A stretch of DNA of 64,000 bases. It comes from an uncultured Burkholderiaceae bacterium (GTDB lineage: Bacteria > Pseudomonadota > Gammaproteobacteria > Burkholderiales > Burkholderiaceae). The notes under the pieces were generated by a model that worked only from the letters and a program-made list of their open reading frames with translations, ran no database searches and was not told where the DNA came from. Each line of letters opens with the position of its first letter. The first letter of the stretch is position 1. The DNA is taken from positions 161,442 through 225,441 of the forward strand of contig CALMPB010000400.1 of assembly GCA_937871985.1 (NCBI GenBank), in the 5' to 3' direction. Of this stretch, positions 16,722 through 24,977 are shown in pieces. Made by a program: the position numbers and the translations under genes.

Positions 16722-17813
16722 CTATCGAATGACCGTGCTGTCCAGCGCGACAACGTTCGTTGGGTCTTTCAAAAAGAACATGCGCTTTAGATCCGGGTTA
16801 TAGAGGAACACATCCGTACCCAAATCGGCTAACGTATACTCAGTCGAAAGCACCCACTGCCCGCCAACAAACTCCCAGACCTCGCCCGTCACGAGGTTAA
16901 AGATGTTGTCTTTGGGGTTGGTAAAGCTTTGGATCTCCCAGGTCGAAGCGGCTTGAGAGTTCGAACACAGTCCGTAGGAACGCGGGCCACGGAATTTCTC
17001 AAGATCGGGATCAGTACTCAGATCCACGATGAGCTCGGTGGCCGGATCAATCGTGTCGGGCGTATTCCACTGCGCCGTGTAGATCTTGATGATGTCGCCA
17101 TCACGGATCACGCGTAGACGCGCCCCGCCCGTACTGCCGTGATACGCTGCAAGCCCTGCCCAACCCGGCGTGTTGGTGACAAACCCAGCATCAGCACGTG
17201 AGAGCGCGCCTGCTGCACCATTACCCCAAGTCACTAAAGGCTTGCCGCTAATAACGACCTTTTGTCCTTCAGCAAGTCGGTTGTAATAGACCCCGTACAA
17301 AATGCCGTTACCGCCCGGATCACGCAAAACCGAAAGCGTGTGTTCGCGCCCTGTCACCGGGTCTTTGTACCATGCGAGTACCACGCCGATCGTGTCGTCA
17401 TCTGCGTTGGCAGAGGTGAGTTTCAGATCGAGGTAGTAATCGTCGTACTTGGTATCGGAGACCACGCCAATAAACGTGGTGGAATTGGTCGTGTTGCGAA
17501 TCCATCCGTCAGCCGGTGTGTAGGTCCAATCCAAGAGCTCGGCAGGCACAGCGGGCTGATCGGGTGTGGTGTTTACGTGGCTAAACCGATACCAGCTATT
17601 AAAGACCACTTGCTGATCGGGTGCTGCGTTAGCGGTCTGGTCAAATTCAGCTTGGGACGTAACAAACCGACCTGCGCGGTAATTCGCTTTGCCGGTTTGG
17701 AGCTGGTCGATCAGAACCGCATGATCCGCTAGACGTGAGGCGTGCGAGGAAAACTTTCCGCTTACCGCATTGCCGAAACTGGTCATGGCATCCATGAGAG
17801 GCGTGAGGTTCAT
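16722..17813 (-). CDS. beta-rich virion or host-binding protein (tentative)
   Basis: 363 residues on the minus strand; the ATG at 17813 follows AAAAAAGGATGCGGT. After a helical N-terminus (1-55) the protein is beta-rich. Residues about 65-300 look like a concanavalin-A/thrombospondin-C type sandwich: YDDYYLDLKLTSANADDDT, GVVLAWYKDPVTGREH, LRVIRDGDIIKIY and YGLCSNSQAAST. The C-terminal 70 residues have VTGEVWEFVGGQWVL. Such folds occur in phage adhesins. It is the only minus-strand gene in the first 36 kb, which suggests an inserted module. No exact family recognised. Confidence 0.45.
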   Translation of the reverse strand: MNLTPLMDAMTSFGNAVSGKFSSHASRLADHAVLIDQLQTGKANYRAGRFVTSQAEFDQTANAAPDQQVVFNSWYRFSHVNTTPDQPAVPAELLDWTYTPADGWIRNTTNSTTFIGVVSDTKYDDYYLDLKLTSANADDDTIGVVLAWYKDPVTGREHTLSVLRDPGGNGILYGVYYNRLAEGQKVVISGKPLVTWGNGAAGALSRADAGFVTNTPGWAGLAAYHGSTGGARLRVIRDGDIIKIYTAQWNTPDTIDPATELIVDLSTDPDLEKFRGPRSYGLCSNSQAASTWEIQSFTNPKDNIFNLVTGEVWEFVGGQWVLSTEYTLADLGTDVFLYNPDLKRMFFLKDPTNVVALDSTVIR

Positions 17814-17882
17814 ACCGCATCCTTTTTTGGTTATTTTATCGTCATAACATCGGTCTTCAATTAAGGGCGATATTCGTGATTC

Positions 17883-17920
17883 TAGAAGATTTCAAACACA
17901 TATTCTTCCGGTGAGAATGG
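17883..17920 (+). promoter_or_regulatory. phage promoter-like element
   Basis: TAGAAGATTTCA, three bases, ACATATTC, then TTCCGGTGAGAATGG. Nearly the same as 10582-10620. It lies in the divergent gap upstream of the plus-strand gene at 17966. Confidence 0.6.
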
Positions 17921-17965
17921 GCTGTTGATCAGTCCACCCTATTCAAATTACAAGGAACCCTTACC

Positions 17966-18784
17966 ATGAATAACGCAGCAAGAGACTTTCGCAGTAACCT
18001 CATCGCCGCTGGTGTTCATCTGGACACCGTGAACCTTACGGCTCGCGTCTGCCTGGAAGGGCGTGAGCATGTCGGGCGCGGCGCAGTGTCCCCTTTCTTT
18101 CTGGGGGAAGGTCCTGTGCGGCCTAAGTCCAGCATTCCTCGCAAGCACATCTACGGCGACCACGCGCTGTACTCTTTCCGAGACCTCCCAGATTATCCGC
18201 AGCGGCTGGCGGAGGCGCGCGCCAAGCATGAAATGTTGCCACGTGGTGAATCACTGGATCCCACCATCGACTGGCAGCCAGTGATTGATCCGTATGCTTT
18301 CGATCCACTGCCTGACATCAATCAAGAAGTCCGTGAAGACGGATTACTCATGACGGGTCGTCGAGAGCTGGAAAAAGATCTGGAAGGTGATACGCTGAAT
18401 GCGCATGACGATGCGCTGCGTGAACGCCTGAACAAACAACCCGTGACGAAGACTCAGTTTGAGCGTCAGATGCCGGTGCGTGCCTACGGTGAAACCGAAC
18501 TGAGTGAGCGCAACTTTCTGCGACTGGGCGGTCGCCGTATCGATCAGCAAACGATCGAGGCAATCCTCAACGCGCCCCAGCTCGCGAAGAAAGAAACGCA
18601 GCGCATTTGCGACGCCATCACGGAAATCGGTCAGCGATCCTGGAGTTTCATGGCCGAGGCAAACAAAAAGAATAGCGCGACACTGCGGCGTCATTTTAAG
18701 AAAGCGTTGGGGCACAACCGCCACAATAGGCGATTTGCCAACAACCCCAACAAACCCAAGCGCCAGCGTCAAGCCTGGCAGTAA
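17966..18784 (+). CDS. hypothetical basic protein
   Basis: 272 residues after an ATTACAAGGA leader. Proline- and charge-rich first half, helical second half, strongly basic C-terminal 40 residues (HFKKALGHNRHNRR) that could bind nucleic acid. No catalytic motif. First gene downstream of a promoter-like element, heading a unit to about 19.9 kb. Confidence 0.7.
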   Translation: MNNAARDFRSNLIAAGVHLDTVNLTARVCLEGREHVGRGAVSPFFLGEGPVRPKSSIPRKHIYGDHALYSFRDLPDYPQRLAEARAKHEMLPRGESLDPTIDWQPVIDPYAFDPLPDINQEVREDGLLMTGRRELEKDLEGDTLNAHDDALRERLNKQPVTKTQFERQMPVRAYGETELSERNFLRLGGRRIDQQTIEAILNAPQLAKKETQRICDAITEIGQRSWSFMAEANKKNSATLRRHFKKALGHNRHNRRFANNPNKPKRQRQAWQ

Positions 18785-18824
18785 TTCCTAGAAACGAAGT
18801 TTAAACACCCAGAGGTTTTCAAAG

Positions 18825-19412
18825 ATGAGCAAAGAGCAAAAAGCCCCCCGTCAGGCCAGCGACAAAACGACGGACCTCAAACAGTACCGCGCCGAAGTTG
18901 GGCGCTTGCGAGATGAGATGCAAAGCCATGTGTTCTCGTTCTCGTCAACGATCGATAACTACCGAGCCTACATGCTTGCGCAGGCCAAAGAGCGTGAGTT
19001 CCTGGTTCGCGCACAGCGCCTGGGAAAGGCCGGGATCGACACTTATCGCTACTATACGAACGTGGCGATTGGTGGCATGTTGAGCGACAAAATCATGGAA
19101 GTCAGGAAAGAACTCCAGCAGGCTTGGAGTAAGCGACTGGATGACGTGCGTAACAAGTACATGCAACCCATCGACTTCTACCGGGAAACGCTGGCGAACT
19201 TTGACTGGACGCACCCGATGTCTGATTCCATGCACGTCAACAACAATGGCGCAGACCGCCAACAAAAGCTCATTGACGAAGCTATCGCTGGCGGCGAGGA
19301 GTTCAAACAAGCTTTCAAGGAAGCTTACGAAAAGGGCTGGAGCTACGGCAATCCCGGCACGGTCTGGGACTGGGACAAATACGAGCTCCTCAAAAAGGCA
19401 GTGCGTAAATGA
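18825..19412 (+). CDS. hypothetical helical protein
   Basis: 195 residues, mainly charged helices with possible coiled coil at 25-60. No signal or membrane segment. The stop overlaps the next start (ATGA). No family recognised. Confidence 0.7.
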   Translation: MSKEQKAPRQASDKTTDLKQYRAEVGRLRDEMQSHVFSFSSTIDNYRAYMLAQAKEREFLVRAQRLGKAGIDTYRYYTNVAIGGMLSDKIMEVRKELQQAWSKRLDDVRNKYMQPIDFYRETLANFDWTHPMSDSMHVNNNGADRQQKLIDEAIAGGEEFKQAFKEAYEKGWSYGNPGTVWDWDKYELLKKAVRK

Positions 19413-19603
19413 ACGAAGCTCTTACCGCTGCCCGCGAGAATTTCAAACGCACCTACGATCAGGCCCTGGCTCAAGCCCGGGAACCGTTTCGTAGGATCTT
19501 CCTTCAGCAGTACTACGACGCCACGATCGCTACCGTTACCCACGCAGCACCGAACACTGCGATTGCGATCCTGAACGCCTCTACCCTCGAACTCAAACAC
19601 TAA
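19409..19603 (+). CDS. hypothetical small protein
   Basis: 64 residues, coupled to the previous gene by ATGA. Helical, possibly amphipathic (ARENFKRTYDQALAQAREP). No family recognised. Confidence 0.6.
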   Translation: MNEALTAARENFKRTYDQALAQAREPFRRIFLQQYYDATIATVTHAAPNTAIAILNASTLELKH

Positions 19604-19613
19604 GGAGCCTCAC

Positions 19614-19859
19614 ATGGCTAAGCAAGCTCTCACCCAAGCCCAAATCGAATCCATGGCCCAAGAAATGGTGCACGGCATGACCTTCGGCCTGGACCTGCCG
19701 AAGACCACCGTTGCCAAACCCGCCGTCAGTGAAGATGGTGTCCTGGCCAACACCCACGGCATCAATGGTCTCAAACTCACGCCCTACCGCACCGAGCCCG
19801 TCGTCGATCCCGACGCCTGGCGCGCTTCGGCCGGCATGCTGTACCGCAAGACCAACTAA
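19614..19859 (+). CDS. hypothetical small protein
   Basis: 81 residues after TAAGGAGCCTCAC. Helical first third then extended. No family recognised. Last gene before a terminator. Confidence 0.65.
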   Translation: MAKQALTQAQIESMAQEMVHGMTFGLDLPKTTVAKPAVSEDGVLANTHGINGLKLTPYRTEPVVDPDAWRASAGMLYRKTN

Positions 19860-19864
19860 ACCTC

Positions 19865-19890
19865 GGCCCCCTGGAAAAGGGGGCTTTATG
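19865..19890 (+). terminator. rho-independent terminator
   Basis: GCCCCCT at 19866-19872 pairs with AGGGGGC at 19878-19884, then TTTATGCC. Confidence 0.75.
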
Positions 19891-19917
19891 CCCTCTTTCC
19901 CGAAAGGACCTAGTACC

Positions 19918-20235
19918 GTGTTTTACTCTGATATCGAAGTCTACTACTTCTTCGCCCTGTGTCTGTACGTACTGCTCGTCTCCGCACCCTTGGCGTTCTA
20001 TTACCTTGCCAAGCGTCGCGAAGGCTCTAGCATCTACCAATTCATCCTCTGCACCGCAGAAACCCCGCGTATGGAACGCTACAAAGTCGTGATGATTTCC
20101 GTCTCGGCTGTGGTGACCTTCATCACGCTTAAATGGTTCATGATGGTTGGATTATCGCTGGTTGCGATTGTGCTGATTGCGCTTTGGCGCCGGCTTCTCG
20201 CACAGATCTGCGAACAGATGCAAATCGAACACTAA
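19918..20235 (+). CDS. membrane protein, first of a paralogous array
   Basis: A GTG start at 19918 is preceded by GAAAGGA and is preferred over an ATG at 19888 that lies in the terminator tail. 105 residues with a membrane span at about 9-28, a basic loop, and hydrophobic segments at about 55-90 containing KWFMMVGLSL. Four genes with the same size and layout follow directly. Inner-membrane location likely. Function unknown. Confidence 0.65.
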   Translation: MFYSDIEVYYFFALCLYVLLVSAPLAFYYLAKRREGSSIYQFILCTAETPRMERYKVVMISVSAVVTFITLKWFMMVGLSLVAIVLIALWRRLLAQICEQMQIEH

Positions 20236-20245
20236 GGAATCTGCC

Positions 20246-20614
20246 GTGCCTGAAAATCTCGAATTCATTCTCGCTGCGCTCACCATGCTCATTCTCGGCC
20301 CACTGAACGTCGTGGGTGTAGTGGCGCTATTCTTCGATAACGAATCGGCACCCAACCGACTGGCCATTCGTATCGGTGCGCATTTCGAACGCAACCTCGT
20401 GGGGTACGCCATGGGGTTGTTCATTTACTTCATCTGCATGGCCGCTATTCACTACGGCGACGTATTGCGCGCCATCATGGTCAATCTCGTGGTCGGCGTA
20501 GCCGTAGTCTATCTCTGCATGGGTCGCAAGCTCATGCACGACAATGCCCTGCGCGAGCAACAAGCGCGTCACGACGAAAGCCAAGCCATCGTCGATCGCC
20601 TCTCCAACTTCTGA
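20246..20614 (+). CDS. membrane protein of the array
   Basis: GTG start at 20246 after TAAGGAATCTGCC gives 122 residues. Hydrophobic segments at about 7-30, 50-68 and 72-92, then a charged cytoplasmic-looking tail (REQQARHDESQAI). Layout like its neighbours. No family recognised. Confidence 0.65.
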   Translation: MPENLEFILAALTMLILGPLNVVGVVALFFDNESAPNRLAIRIGAHFERNLVGYAMGLFIYFICMAAIHYGDVLRAIMVNLVVGVAVVYLCMGRKLMHDNALREQQARHDESQAIVDRLSNF

Positions 20615-20650
20615 TCTACCTCCTCCTAACTCCAAATACAAGGATCTACC

Positions 20651-20983
20651 ATGACCAACGCCATCGCTCAACTCGGTTTCCACTCCACCATCGAGTTCAT
20701 CTTCTTCGTCACCTCGTTCGTGTCCATGTTTGCGGTTCACTACTTCTTTCACAAGGGCCTGCGGGTCAAGATCGTCTGGACGTTTTACCACGCGTTCGTG
20801 GTTGGCATGGCTCGCGGCATGACGCGCCCTTCGCGTTACAACCACCTGATGACCATCGCCAGCATCGCGCTCTACGCCTATCTCGGCTGGTTCTGGATGG
20901 TGGGCTTGACGCTTGTCTCAACGCTCTGGTGCTTGCAGTATCGTCGCTTCGCTGTGCAAGCCGACGCCATCATCACCGCTTAA
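20651..20983 (+). CDS. membrane protein of the array
   Basis: 110 residues after a CAAATACAAGGA leader. N-terminal span at about 15-33, basic loop (RPSRYNHL), then hydrophobic segments with GWFWMVGLTLVSTL, which matches KWFMMVGLSL of the first gene of the array. Probable tandem duplicate. Confidence 0.7.
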   Translation: MTNAIAQLGFHSTIEFIFFVTSFVSMFAVHYFFHKGLRVKIVWTFYHAFVVGMARGMTRPSRYNHLMTIASIALYAYLGWFWMVGLTLVSTLWCLQYRRFAVQADAIITA

Positions 20984-21013
20984 TTTCAAATTTCACACAC
21001 GAGGACTATCATC

Positions 21014-21355
21014 ATGAACATCGCCTTCTACTCCGCCTACGAACAAGTCTTCTTCTACATCAGCGCCACGGGCCTGGGTATCCTCGCGCTCATGTGGGCC
21101 GCCGGCATCGCGTTCTCGTACTGCCAGAACCTGAACCGCGTGGAGTACTTCCTCAAGGCCTTCGCGCTCGCCATGGAAAAGCAAAACAAAATCGGCCAGC
21201 TGATTGGCGTGCTTGTCTGCCTCGGCGCCTACTGGTTCTGGAACTGGTCGGCAATGGTCTGGCTGCTGAAGCTGGATATCGCTTTCCTCGTCCTGGTCTT
21301 CGCCGTGGCCAAGCTGCGCACCATCAACTTCCGTAACGATAAGGAACTCTCGTGA
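21014..21355 (+). CDS. membrane protein of the array
   Basis: 113 residues. N-terminal span at about 8-35, basic loop, then YWFWNWSAMVWLLKLDIAF followed by another hydrophobic run. Same size and topology as the genes before it. Its stop overlaps the next start (GTGA). Confidence 0.7.
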   Translation: MNIAFYSAYEQVFFYISATGLGILALMWAAGIAFSYCQNLNRVEYFLKAFALAMEKQNKIGQLIGVLVCLGAYWFWNWSAMVWLLKLDIAFLVLVFAVAKLRTINFRNDKELS

Positions 21356-22077
21356 CCCTGACCTTTTTCTCACCCATCGAAGCTCAGACGTTCTGGGTTG
21401 CCCTGTCGGTGTTCACGGCCTATCTCGCGATCTGCGTGACGGGCTGGACGCATCCGTCAGTGACGGGCAAGTGGTGGCCGATTCGTAAGTTCGTCATCAG
21501 CAATAACGCTGAGCGGTTCCTGCTGACCGGGCTTACCTTGGCGGCAGTGCTGGCCTGGGTGTCGATGCGCGACTACAAAAACACAGTGGCAACGGTAGGA
21601 GCATTGCTCTTACTCGAAGTCCTGCGGTTTAACATCGGCGTCAGATGGCATCGCCGTAATGATGAAAAGCGTCGTGGTATCCGGGACCCTAAGCGCATCA
21701 ACTTCACCCAAATCGATGAACACGCAGCCAATCCCGGTGTCGGTGCCGATCACGCCAGTTACGGTCAATGGCCGGTCGTGACCGACATCTACACTGGTGC
21801 GAGGCTATCGCAACGACGAGGAACTGGCAGGCGTGTGCATTACGTACGAGGCGGTGGCGTGATTACCGTCGTACCCGGGGATTTCCAGAACGGCGATGAG
21901 ATTCTTCTCACTGCGACCGATGCGCAAGCACTGCTCGTGGCTGATGAAGGGCTGATCTTCAAAATCTCCGCGCTGCAAGAACCCATCATCGAAGTGGGTG
22001 GCACGGCCGCTATCGTCTTTGACGGTAAGGGCTACGCGCACTTGCTTGGCAATCTGAAATCCATCATGCGCGAGTAA
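21352..22077 (+). CDS. membrane protein with tail-fibre-like C-terminal domain
   Basis: 241 residues, GTG start overlapping the previous stop by four bases. Residues 1-90 have membrane segments in the layout of the preceding four genes. Residues about 165-241 form a beta-rich domain (GGGVITVVPGDFQNGDEIL, then GGTAAIVFDGKGYAHLLG). That region resembles the C-terminal end of the tail-fibre protein at 60377-61393 (SGAIVVPGGVFQKDDVVYL, then STVALVFRSGTVADLIG). A membrane-anchored domain of this kind is unusual. Role unknown; receptor masking or superinfection exclusion is conceivable. Confidence 0.6.
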   Translation: MTLTFFSPIEAQTFWVALSVFTAYLAICVTGWTHPSVTGKWWPIRKFVISNNAERFLLTGLTLAAVLAWVSMRDYKNTVATVGALLLLEVLRFNIGVRWHRRNDEKRRGIRDPKRINFTQIDEHAANPGVGADHASYGQWPVVTDIYTGARLSQRRGTGRRVHYVRGGGVITVVPGDFQNGDEILLTATDAQALLVADEGLIFKISALQEPIIEVGGTAAIVFDGKGYAHLLGNLKSIMRE

Positions 22078-22083
22078 TGCCGC

Positions 22084-22134
22084 CGGGAGAGGGGGTTAGC
22101 CTCCTCTCCCGAGTTTACCCGATCCTTCTTTTTT
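22084..22134 (+). terminator. rho-independent terminator
   Basis: CGGGAGAGG at 22084-22092 pairs with CCTCTCCCG at 22103-22111. CCTTCTTTTTTAT follows about 13 bases later, as in other terminators here. Confidence 0.8.
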
Positions 22135-22166
22135 ATATCCCTGCCTACTTTTGTGGAGAGGCTGTT

Positions 22167-22409
22167 ATGACCGAGCGCGTGCTCACTGAAGAACAACTGG
22201 CTCGTTTGAACGAGACCGAACGCGGAAGATTGCTGAGCCTGGTGAAAGTGCTGGGTGTCATCAGTTCGGCTGAAGCGCTGCAATGTGCGCTGGATGCAGA
22301 CCAGACCCTCCAGTCCCTGCCCAAGTCGGATCCGGCGTACTCGCGGTTTTACCGTGAGAGCGAAGGCTACCTGCAATTTGCAGCACTGCTCGAACGCGCC
22401 GGGCTGTAA
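22167..22409 (+). CDS. hypothetical small protein
   Basis: 80 residues from the ATG after GTGGAGAGGCTGTT; an upstream in-frame codon at 22077 lies within the terminator. Helical and charged, with no signal. No family recognised. Confidence 0.65.
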   Translation: MTERVLTEEQLARLNETERGRLLSLVKVLGVISSAEALQCALDADQTLQSLPKSDPAYSRFYRESEGYLQFAALLERAGL

Positions 22410-22455
22410 AAGCAGTACCCAACCGTTACTGATGTAAACCAAGGAGTCTGCGATC

Positions 22456-22575
22456 ATGACCAAGCAAACCTTCAAAGCGTGGTGCCAAATCATCGTTGGC
22501 ACGATAGCGCTCTTTGCATCGTTGGCAATGATTGTGGTCGCAGAAGCGTACCCAAGCTTATTGGGCTGGCAGTAA
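22456..22575 (+). CDS. 39-residue single-span membrane peptide
   Basis: ATG 22456 follows AAGGAGTCTGCGATC. The product (MTKQTFKAWC... ending LLGWQ) has one hydrophobic span at about residues 11-29 with a basic N-terminus. Size and topology would suit a small regulator of a membrane complex or an accessory lysis peptide, but nothing shows which. Confidence 0.55.
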   Translation: MTKQTFKAWCQIIVGTIALFASLAMIVVAEAYPSLLGWQ

Positions 22576-22592
22576 AGCCAAAGGCGGTTACG

Positions 22593-22892
22593 ATGAAAAT
22601 GGCAAAAGCAGTTATCCTTTGTTTGGCCGTACTGGGTAGTGCCCAGGCGGCTCCTATGCCCGAGTACGAACCGAGTCCGGAGATGGTGCGAATCATTGAC
22701 CGGGCCGTCGCACAGGGCGCGCATCTCATCCACTGCGAAGCGGGTAAATGCGTGGACATCACGCTGAACATGCAGCCGGTGGAAGGTTCGAGCGTGGACG
22801 GCATTTTCGTTGTCTTTCCCGATGACCCGAAGTATGCGGTGATCGAGCAACAAACGCAGCAAGCCCTGGCGCGCTTGGCTCGCCGGGACTGA
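22593..22892 (+). CDS. secreted small protein
   Basis: 99 residues from ATG 22593. Residues 1-20 are a Sec signal peptide (MKMAKAVILCLAVLGSAQA). The mature part is acidic and contains two cysteines around CEAGKCVD, a likely disulfide. Periplasmic location inferred. No family recognised. Confidence 0.65.
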   Translation: MKMAKAVILCLAVLGSAQAAPMPEYEPSPEMVRIIDRAVAQGAHLIHCEAGKCVDITLNMQPVEGSSVDGIFVVFPDDPKYAVIEQQTQQALARLARRD

Positions 22893-22895
22893 AGC

Positions 22896-22926
22896 GGCAT
22901 AAAGGGATAGGGCGAACCCTTATCCC
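22896..22926 (+). terminator. terminator hairpin
   Basis: GGCATAA, then GGGATA-GGG at 22904-22912 pairing with CCC-T-TATCCC at 22917-22926, followed by ATAAAAATTC. Weak U-run. Confidence 0.6.
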
Positions 22927-22928
22927 AT

Positions 22929-22965
22929 AAAAATTCAACTATATATTCCATACATGGAGTGGTTA
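22929..22965 (+). promoter_or_regulatory. phage promoter-like element (weaker member)
   Basis: AAAAATTCAACTATATATTCC then ATACATGGAG lies between a terminator and the PPIase gene. It shares the TTCA, AT-rich core and CC spacing of the elements at 10582 and 17883. Confidence 0.4.
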
Positions 22966-23005
22966 GTGAAACCCAACTCCTTTTTCACCTTTCTCTGAGA
23001 GCATC

Positions 23006-23572
23006 ATGATCGAAAACAAAAATACCAAAGTCCTCCTGGAAACCACGCTGGGCAACATCACTCTCGAACTGGATGATGCGCGGGCACCCAAGACGGTGGC
23101 GAACTTCCTGTCGTACGTGAAGGACGGCTTCTACCACGGCACGATCTTTCACCGCACCATCCCGAGCTTCATGATCCAGGGCGGGGGCTTCAAAACGAAG
23201 GTCGAAGACAACGTCACGCGAATGGTGCAAAAGCCGGCGCGTGGTCCGATCGAAAACGAAGCCAACAATGGTCTGCGCAACAAGCGCTACACCATCGCCA
23301 TGGCTCGCACGAGCGATCCGCACTCGGCCAGCAGTCAGTTCTTCATCAACACGGTGGACAACGACTTCCTGGACTTCACGGCGCCAACGCCCAACGGCTG
23401 GGGTTACGCGGTCTTCGGTAAGGTCGTCGAAGGCCAGGCCGTGGTCGATGCCATCTCAGCCATCCGCACCACGACCAAGGGCTTTCACCAGAACGTGCCG
23501 GTGGAAGACGTCACCATCATCCGCGCGGTCGTCATCGACGACGCGCAAGCTCCTCAAACCGAGGCCGCATAA
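23006..23572 (+). CDS. cyclophilin-type peptidyl-prolyl isomerase
   Basis: 188 residues. All main cyclophilin landmarks are present: [17 protein letters not shown], then [13 protein letters not shown] with the catalytic Arg, [15 protein letters not shown] and [11 protein letters not shown]. It lacks a signal peptide, so like PpiB it should act in the cytoplasm, possibly on phage virion proteins. The C-terminal 15 residues are an extra Ala/Gln/Glu tail. The stop overlaps the next ATG (TAATG). Cyclophilins are uncommon phage cargo. Confidence 0.9.
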   Translation: MIENKNTKVLLETTLGNITLELDDARAPKTVANFLSYVKDGFYHGTIFHRTIPSFMIQGGGFKTKVEDNVTRMVQKPARGPIENEANNGLRNKRYTIAMARTSDPHSASSQFFINTVDNDFLDFTAPTPNGWGYAVFGKVVEGQAVVDAISAIRTTTKGFHQNVPVEDVTIIRAVVIDDAQAPQTEAA

Positions 23573-24012
23573 TGAGCGAACTGGAACAGGATCAACTCCA
23601 AGAACTCGCCCAGCAAGCGCACGAGCGCGTCGCCAACCAAACGGTGACGGCACTCTCGCAAACGGTCAAGGCACTGGAAGCAATTCCGCACGTCAAGCCC
23701 GCCCCGGCTGAGCCCCGGCCTGCTGGCTGGCATTTCTTCCAGACGCGTATCTGGGCGTTGACGCTGGATGTCAATCGCCTGCGCCAAGCCGAAGCGATGC
23801 TGCGCCAGCATCCGCAAGGCAAACTCATCCTGGAGATGCGCCAGTACAAGCTCCTGGAGCACAACGCGATGCGCTCGCTCGATGACGTTGCGGACTACAT
23901 CGGCGACGATGCGTTCGACAGCTACGTGGAGCGTGCCCAGGCCGAGCTGAACAAGGTCTTCGATTTCATGCGTCAGCAGTCCGGGGCTCCGGGCGTGGCC
24001 GTGGAAAGCTAA
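23572..24012 (+). CDS. hypothetical helical protein
   Basis: 146 residues, coupled to the PPIase through TAATG. Nearly all helical with a short Pro-rich linker (KPAPAEPRPAG) at about 42-52. Co-expression makes it a candidate client or partner of the isomerase, but this is inference. Confidence 0.65.
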   Translation: MSELEQDQLQELAQQAHERVANQTVTALSQTVKALEAIPHVKPAPAEPRPAGWHFFQTRIWALTLDVNRLRQAEAMLRQHPQGKLILEMRQYKLLEHNAMRSLDDVADYIGDDAFDSYVERAQAELNKVFDFMRQQSGAPGVAVES

Positions 24013-24018
24013 GTACCC

Positions 24019-24052
24019 AGCCTCTCGCCTTTCTGAAAAGGAGGGTGAGGGG
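24019..24052 (+). terminator. weak hairpin after the PPIase unit
   Basis: CCTC...GCCTTTC pairs imperfectly with AAAAGGAGGGTGAGG around a four-base loop. No U-run, so termination is uncertain. Confidence 0.35.
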
Positions 24053-24093
24053 ATGTGTATTCACATCGACTCTACTAATAAGAGGAAGTAAGC

Positions 24094-24615
24094 ATGGACG
24101 AAATAGGTGACATTATTACTCTGGGTGAGGAGCGCAACCACGCGCACAACCTCGAAAACGCGAAAGTCGATGCACTGGGGCGTGTAGTGATATCCACCCT
24201 TATCTGCTCAGTACTGGGCTGGCTCTGGTACGGTGCGGCCAAGCATTTGATCTGGGGCACGACTAAGGCCGAGATCTTCTGGCCGGTTGCAATCATTGCG
24301 TGTCTTGCGCTTTTTCTGATGTCGGTCAAAGCACTCACTTCGCTTTACATCGGCTGCGCAGGGTTTCTGAATCCGGCGCTTTACGCAGCCTGGCAAGAGC
24401 GCCGCGCCAATCAAAAGGCATTGGATCAAGATCTTGCCTTGCAGGATGCGCAACGTCATATAGACGAGCGTGAAGCGCGCGAAGCTCGGGTACTGTCCAA
24501 GGCTTGGACAATGCGTGAACAAGAACGTATGGATAAAGCCCGAGCCCTCGCCACACCGAAACCCACGTATCGACGGTGCTTACCCAAGAACCCGCGCATG
24601 CGAAAACGCCGTTAG
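24094..24615 (+). CDS. membrane protein with charged cytoplasmic tail
   Basis: 173 residues after GAGGAAGTAAGC. Hydrophobic segments at about 30-50 and 64-92, then a highly charged tail from about 105 (Gln/Arg/Glu rich, probably coiled coil) ending in a basic cluster (RCLPKNPRMRKRR). No family recognised. Confidence 0.7.
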   Translation: MDEIGDIITLGEERNHAHNLENAKVDALGRVVISTLICSVLGWLWYGAAKHLIWGTTKAEIFWPVAIIACLALFLMSVKALTSLYIGCAGFLNPALYAAWQERRANQKALDQDLALQDAQRHIDEREAREARVLSKAWTMREQERMDKARALATPKPTYRRCLPKNPRMRKRR

Positions 24616-24667
24616 TCTAGGTCCAATTACTGTGTAGGTCCGTTTGAAACCACACAGGAGCAAGCCT

Positions 24668-24826
24668 ATGACTGTCGGAACCATCTTGCTGATCGTCCTG
24701 ATTCTGCTACTGGTCGGAGCGATTCCGGCTTGGCCGCATTCCAGGGCGTGGGGCTACCACCCGGTGGGTGGGTTGGGTCTCGTACTGGTAATCGTCTTGA
24801 TACTGGTATTGACTGGACACCTCTAG
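24668..24826 (+). CDS. DUF3309 small membrane protein
   Basis: 52 residues from the ATG after CACAGGAGCAAGCCT. The sequence has two hydrophobic spans flanking PAWPHSRAWGYHPVGGLG, which is the hallmark of DUF3309, a tiny family common in Proteobacterial chromosomes. Function of the family is unknown. Presence in a phage suggests host acquisition. Family call is from memory of the motif. Confidence 0.75.
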   Translation: MTVGTILLIVLILLLVGAIPAWPHSRAWGYHPVGGLGLVLVIVLILVLTGHL

Positions 24827-24850
24827 TCGATAGCGGTGAAAACGTAACTA

Positions 24851-24882
24851 CCCCGGGGGCCAAAAACTCCCGGGCTTTTATG
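24851..24882 (+). terminator. rho-independent terminator
   Basis: CCCGGG at 24852-24857 pairs with CCCGGG at 24869-24874 across an A-rich loop, then CTTTTATGCC. Confidence 0.7.
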
Positions 24883-24977
24883 CCGAAAGGCTGAGGAAAT
24901 AAAAAAATGGGACGGCACAACGGCGGACGGTGATCGCCCTACTCCTATGAGGGAAATTCCTCACAGGAGAAAACAAG

